5,685 nucleotides of DNA from Oscillospiraceae bacterium (GTDB lineage Bacteria; Bacillota; Clostridia; Oscillospirales; Ruminococcaceae). The notes beneath the pieces were generated by a model. It was not told where the DNA came from, searched no databases, and worked only from the letters and a program-made list of their open reading frames with translations. Position 1 is the stretch's first letter. Every line of letters begins with the position of its first letter. The position numbers and the translations under genes were made by a program. Below, in pieces: positions 5,178 through 5,685 of the stretch. Location of the stretch: the NCBI GenBank assembly GCA_016297675.1, contig JAEDGE010000120.1, positions 1 through 5,685 on the forward strand, given 5' to 3'.

Positions 5178-5368
5178 GTGCTATCCGCCTCCTCCTGCTG
5201 AGAAAGGTCAATGCAGCCATGTTCCTCTTCAAAATGGATCACATGCTGCCGAATGAGCTGCTGAATTTCTTTGTTTTTGGTTCTGCCTTCGTATTCTGCA
5301 ATATATCCCAGTTTCTGCAAAAGTGCATCATCCAGCCGCAGCGTAAACTGCCGCATATGCTCTTTCAT
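5174..5368 (-). CDS. Ribbon-helix-helix (Arc/MetJ-type) DNA-binding protein
   Basis: The 64-residue product has the ribbon-helix-helix layout. Residues 6-11 (RQFTLRL-like) form the DNA-contacting beta strand, followed by a helix from D13 to about E27, a G-R-T turn, and a second helix from N32-KEIQQLIRQ onward. The tail is acidic. The ATG at 5368 is chosen because AGGTG (complement of 5375-5379) lies 6 nt upstream; a GTG at 5377 falls inside that site. It is the first gene of an operon with the HTH gene, overlapping it by four bases. RHH proteins commonly repress their own promoters, and three palindromes lie over the promoter here. It could be an antitoxin (EndoAI, the MazF antitoxin of Bacillus, is also RHH) but is shorter than EndoAI and lacks a recognisable toxin-binding tail. 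An Arc-like regulator is my preferred reading. Confidence 0.88.
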   Translation of the reverse strand: MKEHMRQFTLRLDDALLQKLGYIAEYEGRTKNKEIQQLIRQHVIHFEEEHGCIDLSQQEEADST

Positions 5369-5389
5369 GCTTCTCACCTCTTTTTTGAA

Positions 5390-5446
5390 TTTCCGAAAAT
5401 GGCTATATTTTCTATTATAGCATTTCCGAAATGAAATTTCCAGAAA
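5390..5446. promoter_or_regulatory. Three TTTC-N-GAAA operator-like palindromes
   Basis: Site 1 is TTTCCGAAA (5390-5398), just downstream of the predicted transcription start. Site 2 is CATTTCCGAAATG (5421-5433), a perfect 6-bp inverted repeat around one base, within the promoter spacer. Site 3 is TTTCCAGAAA (5437-5446), covering the -35. Sites 1 and 2 begin 33 bp apart, about three helical turns; sites 2 and 3 begin 14 bp apart. The arrangement suggests cooperative autorepression by the RHH protein or the HTH protein; which one is inference. Confidence 0.6.
5414..5442 (-). promoter_or_regulatory. Extended -10 promoter of the RHH-HTH operon
   Basis: On the minus strand a perfect TATAAT (complement of 5414-5419) carries an extended -10 TG (TGCTATAAT). 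The spacer is 17 bp and the -35 is TGGAAA (complement of 5437-5442, four of six consensus positions). The predicted start is near 5407, about 40 nt before the RHH ATG. Both boxes are embedded in the palindromic sites described for this region. Confidence 0.78.
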
Positions 5447-5459
5447 ATGACGTCATTTT
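5444..5459. promoter_or_regulatory. Perfect 16-bp palindrome upstream of the RHH-HTH promoter
   Basis: AAAATGACGTCATTTT is a perfect palindrome that overlaps the end of the third TTTC-type site and lies immediately upstream of the -35. Its half-site differs from the TTTC sites, so it may bind a second protein, such as the HTH partner. No protein is assigned on sequence grounds. Confidence 0.5.
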
Positions 5460-5583
5460 GACAGCAAATTCTAACAGAGAATCCCCTGTTGTGATACGAT
5501 CATCCAGAAATCAAAAAAGACATTATTTTTTCTGATCTATTTTGCACGGAAATCAATTTTTAAATGATGGTGTAAATTCTACG

Positions 5584-5655
5584 CCGCAGGCGACTGCGGT
5601 CAAGCTGGCTCAGCTTGGCGAGGGGGATGCAAGGGGGGCAAGCTGCCACCCTTGC
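5584..5655. other. GC-rich run of three hairpins at the right edge
   Basis: The DNA changes from AT-rich (5460-5580, where I see no gene or clear site) to GC-rich at about 5581. Hairpin 1 is CCGCAG/CTGCGG (5584-5589 with 5594-5599) with a GCGA loop, which fits a GNRA tetraloop. Hairpin 2 is CAAGCTG/CAGCTTG (5601-5607 with 5611-5617). Hairpin 3 is GCAAGGG/CCCTTGC (5629-5635 with 5649-5655), with an inner GGCA/TGCC stem. The segment runs to the window edge. It may belong to a structured RNA, an interspersed repeat or a mobile-element end; none is recognised. Confidence 0.5.
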
Positions 5656-5685
5656 AAAGCAAACGAGTTGGAATTGGTCAATGGA

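Noticed and set aside
5458..5500. Plus-strand promoter with a perfect TTGACA at 5458-5463
   Set aside because: There is no -10 at a workable spacing. The only -10-like site, TACGAT at 5495, is 31 bp away, so the TTGACA match is probably chance.
5560..5685. Minus-strand frame open from the right edge for 41 codons
   Set aside because: It spans the hairpin-rich segment, is short and Cys/Arg-rich without a family signature; it could be the 3' end of an outside gene but cannot be supported here.

Overview
The window looks like chromosomal DNA from a Clostridia-class Bacillota, most likely a Ruminococcus-like member of the Oscillospiraceae. The basis is strong AGGAGG-type ribosome binding sites, consensus sigma-A promoters, AT-rich intergenic DNA between genes of medium GC, and proteins close to Bacillus/Clostridium families (acetate kinase, TmcAL, a DUF896/YnzC protein, an EndoA-type MazF). 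The genus is inferred from the general look of the genes, not from a marker.

Left part (1-860), minus strand: a two-gene operon with its own sigma-A promoter. The first gene encodes a coiled-coil protein ending in two zinc ribbons. The second, cut by the left edge, encodes one zinc ribbon followed by a proline-rich tail built from a 30-bp (10-residue) tandem repeat. Neither function is known to me. Next comes a small DUF896 gene (975-1169).

Centre (1205-4314): ackA (acetate kinase, minus) and tmcAL (tRNA-Met cytidine acetate ligase, plus) are transcribed divergently from a 564-bp AT-rich intergenic region. ackA has a perfect-consensus promoter and a leader of about 160 nt with overlapping, mutually exclusive hairpins. 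tmcAL has a good promoter and a leader of about 180 nt with a small hairpin plus U-tract. The pair is metabolically linked: AckA interconverts acetate and acetyl phosphate, and TmcAL uses acetate and ATP to acetylate the wobble cytidine of elongator tRNA-Met. Both genes are followed by clear intrinsic terminators.

Right part (4509-5446): a MazF/EndoA-type endoribonuclease toxin gene with no antitoxin gene upstream converges on a two-gene operon on the minus strand. That operon encodes a ribbon-helix-helix protein and a Cro/C1-type HTH protein, translationally coupled by an ATGA overlap. Its extended -10 promoter is covered by three TTTC-N1/2-GAAA palindromes, and a perfect 16-bp palindrome lies just upstream, which suggests autoregulation.

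The right edge (5581-5685) switches abruptly to GC-rich DNA that can form three consecutive hairpins. It could be the start of a structured RNA or the end of a mobile or repeat element; I cannot assign it. The items most worth a second look are the RHH-HTH operon beside an antitoxin-less mazF, the ackA leader, the synonymous-only variation in the 30-bp repeats, and the structured right edge.
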